Assembly: GCA_021776775.1 (NCBI GenBank)
Contig: JAJFFE010000053.1
Coordinates: 30,801 to 94,800, forward strand
DNA from: Planctomycetota bacterium
GTDB lineage: Bacteria; Planctomycetota; UBA8108; UBA1146; JAJFFE01
DNA: 64,000 nt
Direction: 5' to 3'
Shown here: positions 9,279-18,694 of the stretch, piece by piece
Layout: each line of letters begins with the position of its first letter
Position numbering within the stretch: the stretch's first letter is position 1
The notes under the pieces: generated by a model
Databases searched by the model: none
Told to the model about the DNA's origin: nothing
The model's input: only the letters and a program-made list of their open reading frames with translations
Translations under genes and position numbers: made by a program

Positions 9279-10817
9279 CTACGCTTCTTCGAGCTCGGCG
9301 TCTGATTCGACTTCGATCACCGCTTCGACGCTGCGCGCTTCATCGAGGGACGCGTCGAGAGCTCGGTGAATCTCGGAGCGGATTCTCCCGGGCAGTTCCT
9401 GAAGTTCACTGAGCGAAGCGAGCGCTTCGTCGAGCGCTGGGATGCTGGGTGCTTCACGCTGCTCTTCCAGTTCGGTCATCGCCTCGATCACGCATTGGCG
9501 GATGTGCTGCGACAAGTTCCGGGTCTCCTCCAGGTGGCTGTTGATCGTGTGGACCAGCAGGGAGAAGTCCTTGCGCAGATTCATGACCATGTCCGGCAGC
9601 TCGAGCATGTTGTCGGGAAGCGTGTTCCCTTCGATGAGGGAGCGGACGACATCGACGATTTCCGTCGGTGTTGAACTTGCCGCCGGAGCGGACTCGGCGA
9701 TCATTGCTGTCGTCGGTGCTTCTGTGGGCGGCGTTACCGAGCGAATGGCATTGGGTATCGAGTGTTCAAGCTCGAGGCAGCGATCGAGGACTGTTTGCGT
9801 CGTCTTAGCATGAAAAGCTTCGACCGAGGCCCGGACGCCTTCTTCGAGACTCTCGAGTCGCGCCAATAGAACGGCGTCGGTCAGTCCGTCGTCTGCATCT
9901 TGTTCGCGCTCTATCTCGTTCACGGTCTCGCGAATCGCTGACCGTATAGTCTGATCCACGTCGACCGTTGAGCCGCTGGCGGTTTGCATGGCGAACGACT
10001 CGATGCGCTGAATGAGTTCGCGCTCGAACGCCTCTAGCCTCGGCACGATCGAGGACTCGGACGGCTCGCCGCCCTTAGTTGAAGCATCGCCAGCGATCGC
10101 GGCAGGCGCGGTCGTCGTGTTCGAAAACTCGGTTCGGAGCTTCTCGAATTGTTGATCGAGTAGCTCGGCGATCTCACTAGTGGACGCTCCCCCCTGGACC
10201 GTGTTCGGCGACGCGGGGTCCGACGCTGCACTGGAGAGTAGTTGTTCCAGTCCGTCGAGTTTTTCGAGAACCGGAGCGAGCGAGCTCGACAGGTCGAGCT
10301 GGGCCCCGGTGTCGTCCGCTGTCCCAGTGCGCTGCTCGAGAGCTGGGAGGATGGTGTTCGTCAGTCGGGATACAGCGTTCTCGAGTTCAGCGATCGTCGC
10401 ATCGGGAACGCCGTTCATGCGGTCGAGTCGGGCCACGACTGCCTGCTCGAACGATGCGAGTTGCTCCGCAAACGGGGCGGGGTCCACCGCTGGACTCGGT
10501 GTCGGAGCCGGCTCCGACGACGTGGTCAGAGATTCGAGCTTGCGATCCAAGTTGCCGACCACGCTGGTGAAGTCACCGATCGCTTGCTGTAGACCGTCGG
10601 GGTTGCTAGCGCCAGATTGGACATCGCGCATCTTCGCGTCGAACCGGGCGACCGCTCCGTTGATTCTCTCCTTGAGATCTCCAGTGAGTCGGGTTTGGAC
10701 TCTCTCGAGGATCCCGGCGTAAGAAACATCGTCCTGAGCGCGAGCGGCCTCGGTACTCTGGGAGAGGTGGTTCTGGCGGTTGAGCTGCCGAATGGTCCCG
10801 AGGAGATCCTTGGACAT
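9279..10817 (-). CDS. coiled-coil protein of unknown function
   Basis: About 512 residues from ATG 10817 (MSKDLLGTIRQLNRQ); the ORF track begins 10 codons earlier at 10847. It is very acidic with Ser/Thr/Ala/Pro-rich linkers (for example SSEPAPTPSPAVDPAP) alternating with long amphipathic helices, and ends ESDAELEEA. No signal peptide or membrane span. The alternation suggests an elongated oligomeric cytoplasmic protein. Nine consecutive A residues (coding strand) lie between the two candidate starts, so the longer start would place a slippery tract inside the gene. It is divergent from plsY and shares a short promoter region with it. No family recognised. Confidence 0.6.
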   Translation of the reverse strand: MSKDLLGTIRQLNRQNHLSQSTEAARAQDDVSYAGILERVQTRLTGDLKERINGAVARFDAKMRDVQSGASNPDGLQQAIGDFTSVVGNLDRKLESLTTSSEPAPTPSPAVDPAPFAEQLASFEQAVVARLDRMNGVPDATIAELENAVSRLTNTILPALEQRTGTADDTGAQLDLSSSLAPVLEKLDGLEQLLSSAASDPASPNTVQGGASTSEIAELLDQQFEKLRTEFSNTTTAPAAIAGDASTKGGEPSESSIVPRLEAFERELIQRIESFAMQTASGSTVDVDQTIRSAIRETVNEIEREQDADDGLTDAVLLARLESLEEGVRASVEAFHAKTTQTVLDRCLELEHSIPNAIRSVTPPTEAPTTAMIAESAPAASSTPTEIVDVVRSLIEGNTLPDNMLELPDMVMNLRKDFSLLVHTINSHLEETRNLSQHIRQCVIEAMTELEEQREAPSIPALDEALASLSELQELPGRIRSEIHRALDASLDEARSVEAVIEVESDAELEEA

Positions 10818-10934
10818 AACGTTTTTTTTTCTGTCGATATCTTCCATCGTGGTCGATGGGCACGGATTGACGGAGCATCAAAAAGTACGATGCCGGAGCG
10901 CACCCGGCCAAGTGGAGACCAAGTACAAGAGGCA

Positions 10935-11564
10935 ATGTTGGGACCCGTCGCTTACTGGATCGGCTGTTTCGTTCTCGGAGGGATTCCGTTCGCCTTGCTG
11001 ATTGGCAAGGCCAAGGGGATCGACATTCGCGAAGTCGGAAGCCGCAACATCGGCGCAACTAACCTAGGCCGAAGCCTCGGGTTGAGCTGGGGTGTCCTGG
11101 CGTTTTTTCTCGACGCCGGGAAGGGGCTAGTTGCCGTTCTCGTCGGCAGCGCTTTGCTGCGGGCCGAGGTTATCGGTGGCAGTTCGTCGACCTTGGTTAT
11201 CGGAGCTGCGGCCGCCATCTTCGGTCACTGCTATCCGGTGTACCTGCGCTTTCGCGGCGGGAAGGGCGTGGCGACTGCCGCCGGCGCCTTGTGCGGTCTC
11301 CATCCCCTCTTGTGTGCGGTACTTCTCGGTGTTTGGGTGGTCGTCGTCGGATTGACGCGAACGATCGGGGTGGGGTCCTGCGCCGCGGCGATCGTCGCGT
11401 GTCTTATCGGAACCGACTTCGCAGTAGGCTCGAACCTCGCCCCCATCGAAGGGACGCAGTCGACCGGCATGTTCCTGATTGTTCTCGGTGGGCTGGTCCT
11501 GTTCCGACACCGGTCCAACATTCGCGACTACTTCACGCCGAACGAAGCAGGGAGCAACAATTGA
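10935..11564 (+). CDS. plsY: glycerol-3-phosphate acyltransferase PlsY
   Basis: Integral-membrane enzyme that moves an acyl group from acyl-phosphate to the sn-1 position of glycerol 3-phosphate, the first step of phospholipid synthesis. Diagnostic motifs are present: GSRNIGATNLGRSLG (about residues 36-50), DAGKG, and HCYPVYLRFRGGKGVAT. About 209 residues with multiple hydrophobic helices, the usual family size. Start chosen at ATG 10935 just before the first helix; the longer ORF-track start overlaps the divergent gene. It is coupled to gpsA, which makes its substrate. Confidence 0.93.
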   Translation: MLGPVAYWIGCFVLGGIPFALLIGKAKGIDIREVGSRNIGATNLGRSLGLSWGVLAFFLDAGKGLVAVLVGSALLRAEVIGGSSSTLVIGAAAAIFGHCYPVYLRFRGGKGVATAAGALCGLHPLLCAVLLGVWVVVVGLTRTIGVGSCAAAIVACLIGTDFAVGSNLAPIEGTQSTGMFLIVLGGLVLFRHRSNIRDYFTPNEAGSNN

Positions 11565-12547
11565 GTGCACGGCACGCATTGATCTTGGGGTCGGGATCGT
11601 TCGGTGCTTCGCTTGCGCACGTGATTCGTGGGCGTGGCGATCAGGTCACGATGGTCTGCCGGCGTGAAGAGCGGGTCGAGGAGATCAAATCTGGGCGACA
11701 TGGCTCGCTGCCCGGGGTCGAGCTTGCCTCTGGGATCGAGGCAGTCCTTTCGATCGACGACCCTTCACTCTATTCCTACGGGATCTCGGTGGTTCCCACC
11801 CAACGCATCCGCGAGGTGTTGGTGGCGCGTCGCGAGGAGCTGCCCAACGGGATTCCGTGGATCAGCGGCTCGAAGGGTATCGAGTTGCAAACCGGGTTGC
11901 GGCCGACTCAGCTTCTCCAGGAGTTCGGTCTCGACGAGAACCCGGCCGTGCTCTCAGGCCCGAGCCACGCCGAGGAGGTGGCGAGAGGCGTTCCGACGGC
12001 CGTGGTGTTGGGGAGTACTCACCATGGGCGGGGCGAATGGTTGCAGGCGGCGCTCTCCGGTGAGCGGTTCCGGGTCTACCTCAATCGAGATCCGATCGGA
12101 GTCGAGTGGGCCGGAGCGCTCAAGAATGTGATCGCGGTGGCCGCTGGGATCGCGGTCGGTTGCGGTTTTGGAGACAACACGCTAGCCGCGCTCATCACGC
12201 GCGGCGCGGTCGAAGTGGCCCGTTTCGGCGTTGCCGTCGGCGGGGAGCGGGAGACGTTCAATGGTCTCTCCGGAATCGGCGACCTGATTGTCACCTGTTT
12301 CAGCGAGCACTCTCGTAACCGGTCCGTGGGTTTCCGAATTGGTCGCGGCGAACCGATCGATGACATCCTCGCCGGGATGACCCAGGTAGCCGAGGGAATA
12401 CCGACGACCAAGGCAGTGGTCGATCGCGCCGAGGAGCTCGGGGTCGAAATGCCGATCGCTGAGGAAGTGCGCCGAATCGTCCACGATCGAGCGGATGTCC
12501 GAACCGGGGTCCAGGCGCTGCTCTCACGGAGCCTGAAGTCGGAGTGA
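11561..12547 (+). CDS. gpsA: glycerol-3-phosphate dehydrogenase [NAD(P)+]
   Basis: Reduces dihydroxyacetone phosphate to sn-glycerol 3-phosphate for phospholipid synthesis. Seen: N-terminal Rossmann motif GSGSFGASLA, LSGPSHAEEVARG, the catalytic LKNVIAVAAGI lysine region, GDNTLAALITRG, and LSGIGDLIVTCFSEHSRNR. 328 residues. The start is TTG 11561, which overlaps the plsY stop as TTGA, with AGGGAG 6 bases upstream; the ORF-track start at 11291 lies inside plsY. The pair plsY-gpsA thus couples production and use of glycerol 3-phosphate. Confidence 0.95.
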   Translation: MSARHALILGSGSFGASLAHVIRGRGDQVTMVCRREERVEEIKSGRHGSLPGVELASGIEAVLSIDDPSLYSYGISVVPTQRIREVLVARREELPNGIPWISGSKGIELQTGLRPTQLLQEFGLDENPAVLSGPSHAEEVARGVPTAVVLGSTHHGRGEWLQAALSGERFRVYLNRDPIGVEWAGALKNVIAVAAGIAVGCGFGDNTLAALITRGAVEVARFGVAVGGERETFNGLSGIGDLIVTCFSEHSRNRSVGFRIGRGEPIDDILAGMTQVAEGIPTTKAVVDRAEELGVEMPIAEEVRRIVHDRADVRTGVQALLSRSLKSE

Positions 12548-12733
12548 TCCCCTTCTCGACGCTTGGCAGTTTCGAACGACTAGGCCAAGGGTTGGCTTCG
12601 AATCCCTCGAAACGCACGTTGCACATCACGGTCGGAATCACGTAATCTCGGCGTCTAGGTTTTCGCCACTTGGGCGTGGATTCGGGACGCATTTCTCGGT
12701 CCGCAACCGGCGATTGACGTCGCTCGATGTTCG

Positions 12734-13261
12734 ATGCCGCTGTGTCCGAGACTGCTTAGTTCTAGGACCTCCAAGAGAGATTACGCGCACGTCTTGAAGT
12801 ATGTCATTGGGATCGTCCCTGGAGCCGCTCTTTCGGCGGTCACAGATGCCCTTGGTCGCGCCGATATCTATCGGTTGACCGTAAGCGAGGTCGAAGTCGT
12901 AGACTTCGACCCGGGCGTAGCCGACCCTGCGCTTCGAGATGCCGCGGGCAGTTCTCCCGGCCGAGGGATTCTAAGCTCCGAGCCGTCGAACGCCGCAATT
13001 CCGAAACCGGGAGAGAGTCAGTTCGAGCCCGCGACCCGTCGAGTTGGGCCGAGTGATCTCGAACATAGGTCCGACGACCGGCACCGGCTGCGCCTCGAAA
13101 TCGCCGTGAACGACGAATTCCTACAACCCGCCATCGACGCGTTTCGCACGGCCGAAGCCGCCACCTCTGATCTGGGTTTTGGACCGTTCTGGGTCTCCGT
13201 CCTTCCGTTGGAAAACACGATTCGTATTCGTACGGGAGAGACGGGTAGCGGAGCGATTTAG
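12734..13261 (+). CDS. divergent PII-like protein with replaced T-loop
   Basis: PII-type ferredoxin-like fold is recognisable at both ends: KYVIGIVPGAALSAVTDALG...IYRLTVSEVEVVD at the start and RLRLEIAVNDEFLQPAIDAF plus the C-loop/terminus IRIRTGETGSGAI at the end. Known PII proteins are about 112 residues; this one is 175 in the ORF track because a Ser/Pro/Arg-rich insert of about 55 residues sits where the T-loop belongs. The uridylylated Tyr motif is missing and the B-loop GDGKIFV is replaced by LGFGPFWVSV. An alternative start is TTG 12794, directly before KYVIG. The neighbour glnA suggests a nitrogen-sensing role. Confidence 0.75.
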   Translation: MPLCPRLLSSRTSKRDYAHVLKYVIGIVPGAALSAVTDALGRADIYRLTVSEVEVVDFDPGVADPALRDAAGSSPGRGILSSEPSNAAIPKPGESQFEPATRRVGPSDLEHRSDDRHRLRLEIAVNDEFLQPAIDAFRTAEAATSDLGFGPFWVSVLPLENTIRIRTGETGSGAI

Positions 13262-13354
13262 CTGCTGAACAATTCGGCGGGCTTCTCTGCCTCGAGCAGA
13301 GCCAGTTGCGTCGAAGTCGAATTCAGCTCGATCGTTCGAGAGAGGATTCCGGGG

Positions 13355-14767
13355 ATGACCCCACAGGAAGTACTGTCGCTGTGTAAAGAGCGCCAGATCC
13401 GAGTCGTCGATTTTCGCTTCATCGACTTTCCCGGCCTCTGGCAACACTTCTCGATTCCCGTCGAGGGTCTCGAAGAAGACACCTTCGAGGAAGGTCTGGG
13501 TTTCGACGGGTCGAGCATGCGCGGATGGCGTGGCATCGCAGAGAGCGACATGCTCGTCATTCCCGATCCAACCACTGCATTCGTTGATCCGTTCTCGGAG
13601 CAGGCCACTCTGATTCTGATTTGTAACATCGTCGATCCGATCACGAAGGAACCGTACAACCGGGACCCTCGCAACATCGCGATGAAAGCCGAAGAGTACT
13701 TGAAGACGAGCGGTCTCGGAGATGCCGCGTACTTCGGACCCGAGCCCGAGTTCTTCATCTTCGATGACATTCGCTACGATCAGAATGAGCACAGCGGTTA
13801 CTACTTCATCGATTCGATCGAAGGGCAGTGGAACACCGGTCGAGACGAGGGGCCTAACCTCGGATACAAGCCGCGATACAAAGAGGGTTACTTCCCGGTT
13901 CCGCCGACCGACAAGTATCAAGACCTCCGCAACCGGATGGTGTCGAACTTGCAGGCGTGCGGTATCGAAGTCGAGTGCCAGCATCACGAAGTCGCGACGG
14001 CGGGACAGGCAGAGATCGATATCAAGTTCGATACGCTGCTTCGCACGGCGGACAAGGTCCAAATTTTCAAGTACGTGGTCAAGAACACGGCGTATCAAGC
14101 GGGCAAGACCGTGACGTTCATGCCGAAGCCGGTTTTCACCGACAACGGTAGCGGCATGCACGTGCACATGTCGTTCTGGAAGAACAACCAGAACCTGTTT
14201 GCCGGCGATGAGTACGCGGGAATGAGCGAGACCGCGAAGTTTGCGATCGGCGGAATCTTGCAGCACGCGCCGGCGCTCGTCGCCTTGACAAACCCCACCA
14301 CGAATTCGTTCAAGCGACTGGTGCCTGGTTATGAGGCCCCGACTCGTTTGGCGTACTCGTCCCAGAACCGTTCGGCTGCGGTGCGGATTCCGATGTACTC
14401 GGCGAGTCCGAAGAGTCGTCGCATTGAGTTCCGCTGTCCCGATCCGTCGGCGAATCCGTATCTCGCCTTTTCGGCTTTGATGATGGCAGCCGCGGATGGC
14501 ATTCGGAACAAGATCGATCCGGGTCAACCGCTCGACAAGAACCTCTACGACTTGCCGCCGGAAGAGTTGGCCAGCGTTCCGTCGACGCCCGCAACTCTCG
14601 AGGTTGCACTCGACTCGCTCGAGAACGATCACGAGTTCTTGCTCGCCGGGGACGTGTTCTCTCGGGACGCTATTTTCAATTGGGTCGGCTACAAGCGGGA
14701 GAACGAAGTGGACGCGTTGCGCCTACGGCCGCATCCGCACGAGTTCGCGCTCTACTACGACATTTAG
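13355..14767 (+). CDS. glnA: type I glutamine synthetase
   Basis: Makes glutamine from glutamate, ammonia and ATP; a cytoplasmic dodecamer in this family. 470 residues, normal for GS-I. Seen: FDGSSMRGW near residue 50, [10 protein letters not shown] metal-ligand motif, the [14 protein letters not shown]/glutamate site, NRSAAVRIP, and [23 protein letters not shown] carries the Tyr adenylylation site of GS-I beta, so regulation by adenylylation is possible. GAGAGG lies upstream of ATG 13355. It follows the PII-like gene by 93 bases, a gap that contains a small hairpin (CTCTGC-5-GCAGAG at 13285). A strong terminator follows. Confidence 0.97.
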   Translation: MTPQEVLSLCKERQIRVVDFRFIDFPGLWQHFSIPVEGLEEDTFEEGLGFDGSSMRGWRGIAESDMLVIPDPTTAFVDPFSEQATLILICNIVDPITKEPYNRDPRNIAMKAEEYLKTSGLGDAAYFGPEPEFFIFDDIRYDQNEHSGYYFIDSIEGQWNTGRDEGPNLGYKPRYKEGYFPVPPTDKYQDLRNRMVSNLQACGIEVECQHHEVATAGQAEIDIKFDTLLRTADKVQIFKYVVKNTAYQAGKTVTFMPKPVFTDNGSGMHVHMSFWKNNQNLFAGDEYAGMSETAKFAIGGILQHAPALVALTNPTTNSFKRLVPGYEAPTRLAYSSQNRSAAVRIPMYSASPKSRRIEFRCPDPSANPYLAFSALMMAAADGIRNKIDPGQPLDKNLYDLPPEELASVPSTPATLEVALDSLENDHEFLLAGDVFSRDAIFNWVGYKRENEVDALRLRPHPHEFALYYDI

Positions 14768-14785
14768 GCGAGCCACCCTTCTGAG

Positions 14786-14817
14786 AGCCCGCCCTCGATT
14801 CGAGGGCGGGCTTTTTT
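14786..14817 (+). terminator. rho-independent terminator of glnA
   Basis: GC-rich inverted repeat AGCCCGCCCTC / GAGGGCGGGCT around a short GATTC-type loop, followed by six T residues, 18 bases after the glnA stop codon. Confidence 0.9.
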
Positions 14818-14893
14818 GTGCCCGACACCGCTGACGACGACTCGTCTTCGGATTCGGGTATCATGCGACGATCTCTCAGCCGACGGAGGCCGC

Positions 14894-15745
14894 GTGCGTC
14901 ACCCGGAAATCATCGATCGCAGCCTCGACGTGAAGATCGCTGCGTTGGAATCACGTCTTCTGGAACTCGGGCCGATCGCAGTCGCCCTCTCAGGCGGAGT
15001 CGACTCCACATTACTGCTCTGTGAGGCTCACCGGTTGATCGGGAATCGCGCGGTCGCCGTCACGGGCGTATCCGCAAGTTTGTCGAAGTCGGAGTTGCGT
15101 GAAGCGCAGCGAGTGGCCCAGCACGTCGGCTCCCGATTGATCGAGCTCCAAACCCGCGAGCTCGAAGTTGCTGAGTATCGCGCGAATCGAGGCGATCGTT
15201 GTTTCCACTGCAAGCACGAGCTCTATGGGTCCATGGCGCGTCATGAGCAGTTGGTCGGCTTCACCGTGATTGACGGTACCCACGCAGAAGACCCGGCCGG
15301 TGATCGTCCGGGAATGCGTGCCGCGGTCGCTCTCGGTGTTGTCAGCCCACTTCGAGACGTGGGCTTTGGCAAGAGTGACATCCGTGCGTTGGCGCGCCGA
15401 AGGAACTTGCCCAATTGGGATCGGCCCGCGCGACCCTGTTTGGCCTCACGAGTGGCCATCGGTACCGAGGTCGACTCGCAGATCCTCGCGGACGTGGAAG
15501 CGTTCGAGAGCGTCCTTGCCGGCCACGGTTTCCACGTCTACCGAGCCCGAGTCGCAAAGGCGCGTGTCTTGGTCGAAGTCGGAATGGACGAGGTCAATCG
15601 TCTCGACGAGCCCGCCTGGCGGGAAGAGTTCGCCCGAGTCGCCACCGCACGCGGTTACCGTGACGTCTCGGCCAATCGGTCGGGATATGGGAGTGGTCTC
15701 GAACCTCGACCGGTTTCGATTCAGTCGGAATCTCCGCACGGTTGA
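14894..15745 (+). CDS. larE: LarE-type ATP-dependent sacrificial sulfur transferase
   Basis: PP-loop enzyme with SGGVDST (about residues 35-41) and the LarE motifs NRGDRCFHCKHELY and PARPCLASRVAIG, the second with the Cys that in LarE donates its sulfur to the nickel-pincer cofactor precursor of lactate racemase. 283 residues. GTG 14894 was chosen because GGAGG lies 4 bases upstream; the ORF-track start at 14816 runs back into the glnA terminator. No larA, larB or larC is in the window, so the client is unknown; PP-loop relatives also serve other sulfur-transfer pathways. Confidence 0.8.
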   Translation: MRHPEIIDRSLDVKIAALESRLLELGPIAVALSGGVDSTLLLCEAHRLIGNRAVAVTGVSASLSKSELREAQRVAQHVGSRLIELQTRELEVAEYRANRGDRCFHCKHELYGSMARHEQLVGFTVIDGTHAEDPAGDRPGMRAAVALGVVSPLRDVGFGKSDIRALARRRNLPNWDRPARPCLASRVAIGTEVDSQILADVEAFESVLAGHGFHVYRARVAKARVLVEVGMDEVNRLDEPAWREEFARVATARGYRDVSANRSGYGSGLEPRPVSIQSESPHG

Positions 15746-15763
15746 AGGCGTTGAGTCCAAACC

Positions 15764-17197
15764 ATGTCCGCCTTTGAACTGCTCTATCTCACGCTGATCT
15801 CCTTGATCTCTATGTACGGCTTACACCGTTACTGGTTGATTTGGGGCTCGCTGAAGCGTCCGATCGAAACGCCATCCGTGGCGTTACCGCCTCGTGACGA
15901 GGACTATCCCCACGTCTTGATCCAGTTGCCGATCTTCAATGAACCTGGTGTGTTTCGCCGTTTGATCGATGCCGCGTGTGCGATCGATTGGCCGCGAGAT
16001 CGTGTTGTCATTCAGGTGCTCGACGATTCGACGGACGGTAGTTCGACCGATGTTGCCGCTGTTGTCGAGGAGCGCGCCGCCGCCGGAGTACCGATCGTGC
16101 ACCTCCATCGCGAGGATCGCGAGGGCTACAAAGCCGGCGCGCTCCAGGCTGGACTCGAGCAATCGTCCGCGCAGTTCGTGGCCATCTTCGATGCTGACTT
16201 CGTGCCGCCTCGTGACTTCGTGCGCCGAGTGGTCGCCGTCTTCTTGGCCGACGAGCGCATTGGAATGGTCCAAACCCGCTGGGGGTTCTCGAATCCTCGC
16301 GCGAGCTGGCTGACGCGGATCCAGGCCACTCTGCTCGACGGCCACTTTCACGTCGAGCACCGCGCCCGCGCTCGCGCGGGTCGGTTCTTCAACTTCAACG
16401 GCACCGCCGGAATGTGGAGAGTCGCAACGATCGAGGACGCGGGCGGGTGGAAGGCTGACACGGTGACGGAGGATCTCGAGCTCTCCTTGAGAGCGTGGCT
16501 CCGGCGGTGGAAGTTTCACTATCTGGGAGAGCTCGAATGCCCGAGTGACCTGCCCGATCGTTTGGCCGCGTTCAAGATTCAACAACACCGCTGGGTTTCT
16601 GGCTCCATGCACACGGCGGTGACTTGGCTCGGGCCGATCTTGCGTAGCCGCCTGCGACTGTCGGAGAAGATCGACCTCTGCTTTCAGCTAACCGGGAACG
16701 TCAACTACCTACTTCTGTGGCTGCTCGTGCTGTCCGTGCCTCCCGCGGTTCTCACGCGGATGGCGGACGGGCACCGCTGGCTCGCCGTCGATTCTGTGTT
16801 CTTCGCTTTCGCAACCGTCTCCGTGCTCTTGTTCTATGGCCGGGCGCGCCGCCCGGGCACAGCCCCTCTGCGCTATTTCGTGACCCGCGTGCCCGGGCTC
16901 ATGGCGCTCGGGCTCGGGATGACCGTTCACAACAGTCGGGCCGTGATTCGAGGGGTGTTGGGACGGTCGCGGGTCTTTGAGCGGACTCCGAAGGAGGGCG
17001 CGGCGGATCTTCGGCAGGGCCAAAGCTGGCTCCGAAACTGGGTTTCGTGGGTCGAGATGGCGATGGCTACGTATGTGATCGCGGCGATCGTCGTGACCGC
17101 GCGCGGGGGGAGCTGGCTCTCTGCCCCACTTCTCGGGCTGTTCGCGGCGGGATACCTATGGATTTGGCTCGGCGGCTGGCTGCGTCCCCGTTCGTGA
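15764..17197 (+). CDS. cellulose-synthase-like family 2 glycosyltransferase
   Basis: Processive-type membrane glycosyltransferase. Seen in order: an N-terminal membrane segment, VLDDSTDGS (first Asp), FDADFVPP (DxD), TEDLELSLRAW (catalytic TED) and QQHRWVSGS (QxxRW). Four or five membrane helices follow from about residue 310, which would form the export channel. 477 residues, like CslA/mannan-synthase-type proteins. It is 18 bases downstream of larE. No BcsB, PilZ domain or cellulase is adjacent, so the product may be a beta-linked polymer other than cellulose. Confidence 0.88.
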   Translation: MSAFELLYLTLISLISMYGLHRYWLIWGSLKRPIETPSVALPPRDEDYPHVLIQLPIFNEPGVFRRLIDAACAIDWPRDRVVIQVLDDSTDGSSTDVAAVVEERAAAGVPIVHLHREDREGYKAGALQAGLEQSSAQFVAIFDADFVPPRDFVRRVVAVFLADERIGMVQTRWGFSNPRASWLTRIQATLLDGHFHVEHRARARAGRFFNFNGTAGMWRVATIEDAGGWKADTVTEDLELSLRAWLRRWKFHYLGELECPSDLPDRLAAFKIQQHRWVSGSMHTAVTWLGPILRSRLRLSEKIDLCFQLTGNVNYLLLWLLVLSVPPAVLTRMADGHRWLAVDSVFFAFATVSVLLFYGRARRPGTAPLRYFVTRVPGLMALGLGMTVHNSRAVIRGVLGRSRVFERTPKEGAADLRQGQSWLRNWVSWVEMAMATYVIAAIVVTARGGSWLSAPLLGLFAAGYLWIWLGGWLRPRS

Positions 17198-17336
17198 TGG
17201 CCAAAAACTTGATGTTCCTGCAACCCAGGCCTTGCTCCGGAAACTGCGCATCCGTAACCTACTGGGCTTCTCTGCCCCGGCTTAGAGCGTCTGCACCTGA
17301 TTCCGGTACGACAGTGGTCGCCGGAGAAGCGAGATC

Positions 17337-18062
17337 TTGGAAGACCAACGCCTCATTACCATCGATGGACCGGCCGGGTGCGGCAAGAGCACGACGGTTC
17401 GGCTACTGGCGGAGCGCCTCGGCGCGATCGCCTTTTCGTCTGGTACTGTCTACCGCGCCGTGACCCATCTCGTTCTTTCGGACACCTCTTCCGATCAGTT
17501 GGCAGCGATGAGTGCCGATGAACGGAGCTCCACGATCCTCGAGCGCATCGAGACAAACGAGTTCGAGATTCGTGAAGTCATGCACGGCGACAACCTCGAG
17601 CTGCGTGTCTTCGTCAACGGGGTCGATCCCGGTGAGGTGTTGCACTCCACGGAGGTAACGCGCGAAGTGCACTGGATTGCCGACGACGGAGATGTGCGAG
17701 CGGCATTGCTTCCGTTGCAGCGAGGGATCACGACGACGGTTCCGATCATTACCGAAGGTCGTGACATGGGGTCGGTGGTTTTCCCTCAGGCGCAGGTGAA
17801 GGTGTTCTTGACCGCGTCGCTGGAAGCGCGCGCGCAGCGTCGCTACGACGAATTGGTCGGCGAGCGCGGCGAAGTGATCGACCGGGCGGCGGTGAAAGAA
17901 GATGTCGCCGCGCGCGATCGGTTCGATAGGGGACGAGCCGTCGGGCCGCTGATCGAGCCCGAAGGTGGAGTGGTCGTCGATTCGACAGGAATGTCTCGCG
18001 AGCAGGTGGTCGAGCTGATCGCCGGTCTGGTGCCGGCGGAGTGGAGTGAAGCTTGCGCCTGA
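17337..18062 (+). CDS. cmk: cytidylate kinase
   Basis: Phosphorylates CMP/dCMP with ATP. P-loop DGPAGCGKSTTVRLLAERLG at residues 9-28, the SSGTVYRA CMP-binding motif, the TEGRDMGSVVFP motif and a C-terminal LID-like segment AARDRFDRGR. 241 residues, slightly longer than usual. TTG 17337 start with GGAG about 10 bases upstream. Overlaps the next gene by 10 bases; cmk next to plsC and rpsA is a common bacterial arrangement, as seen here. Confidence 0.95.
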   Translation: MEDQRLITIDGPAGCGKSTTVRLLAERLGAIAFSSGTVYRAVTHLVLSDTSSDQLAAMSADERSSTILERIETNEFEIREVMHGDNLELRVFVNGVDPGEVLHSTEVTREVHWIADDGDVRAALLPLQRGITTTVPIITEGRDMGSVVFPQAQVKVFLTASLEARAQRRYDELVGERGEVIDRAAVKEDVAARDRFDRGRAVGPLIEPEGGVVVDSTGMSREQVVELIAGLVPAEWSEACA

Positions 18063-18694
18063 TCTACCCACTGACGCAGTGGGCCATAGTGCTCTGCTTT
18101 CGGATCTATTTCCGAATGAGCATTCGCGGGAAGCAGCATGTGCCGAAGACGGGTCGAGTGCTACTTGCGTCGACGCACGCGAGTAACTTGGATCCCATGC
18201 TCGTCGGCGCGCCGCTCAGTCGGTTGTCGAACTACCTCGCACGGAGAACGCTGTTCGAGCCGAAGTGGTGGGGTGGCGTGCTCAAGAAGTACGGCGCGAT
18301 CCCGCTCGAACGTGAAGGAGTCGGGACGGCAGCGATGCGCGCGGTCCTGGAGTTGTTGAAGCTCGATCGTTGCGTAGTGATCTTCCCAGAGGGCACGCGA
18401 TCGCCCGACGGAGAGTTGCAGCCGCTCAAGGGTGGAGTGGGATTGTTGGCGCGTAAGACGCAAGCGCCAGTCGTTCCCGTCGCCATCGTTGGAAACGAAC
18501 GAGCTCTGAAGAAAGGCTCTCCGATTCCGCGGCCGGTCCGTATCGCGCTGCGCTACGGGGAGCCGATCGAGATAGGGGCCGATGAGTCAGAAGAAGAATT
18601 CTTGGCGCGTCTCCGGACGTGCTTCGAAGAGTTGAGAGCCCTGGCGTTTCGCGACGTGGGGATCGAAAAAAACCGAACGGCGACCGCCGCGTAG
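18053..18694 (+). CDS. plsC: 1-acyl-sn-glycerol-3-phosphate acyltransferase
   Basis: Adds the second acyl chain to lysophosphatidic acid. Contains the acyltransferase H-x4-D motif HASNLD, the FPEGTRSPDG motif and VVPVAIVGNE. One N-terminal hydrophobic segment (YPLTQWAIVLCFRIYF) anchors it to the membrane. 213 residues, a normal size. TTG start within the end of cmk, preceded by GGAG. It works in the same pathway as PlsY/GpsA encoded 6 kb upstream. Confidence 0.93.
   Translation: MRLIYPLTQWAIVLCFRIYFRMSIRGKQHVPKTGRVLLASTHASNLDPMLVGAPLSRLSNYLARRTLFEPKWWGGVLKKYGAIPLEREGVGTAAMRAVLELLKLDRCVVIFPEGTRSPDGELQPLKGGVGLLARKTQAPVVPVAIVGNERALKKGSPIPRPVRIALRYGEPIEIGADESEEEFLARLRTCFEELRALAFRDVGIEKNRTATAA

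Noticed and set aside
12548-12733. Possible sigma-54 promoter before the PII-like gene (TTGGCAG...)
   Set aside because: The GG and GC elements do not have the required spacing or sequence (TGGCAC-N5-TTGC).
13121-14632. 503-residue minus-strand ORF across the end of the PII-like gene and glnA
   Set aside because: Antisense shadow of a clear glutamine synthetase; its residues are rich in Arg and Val without any family motif.
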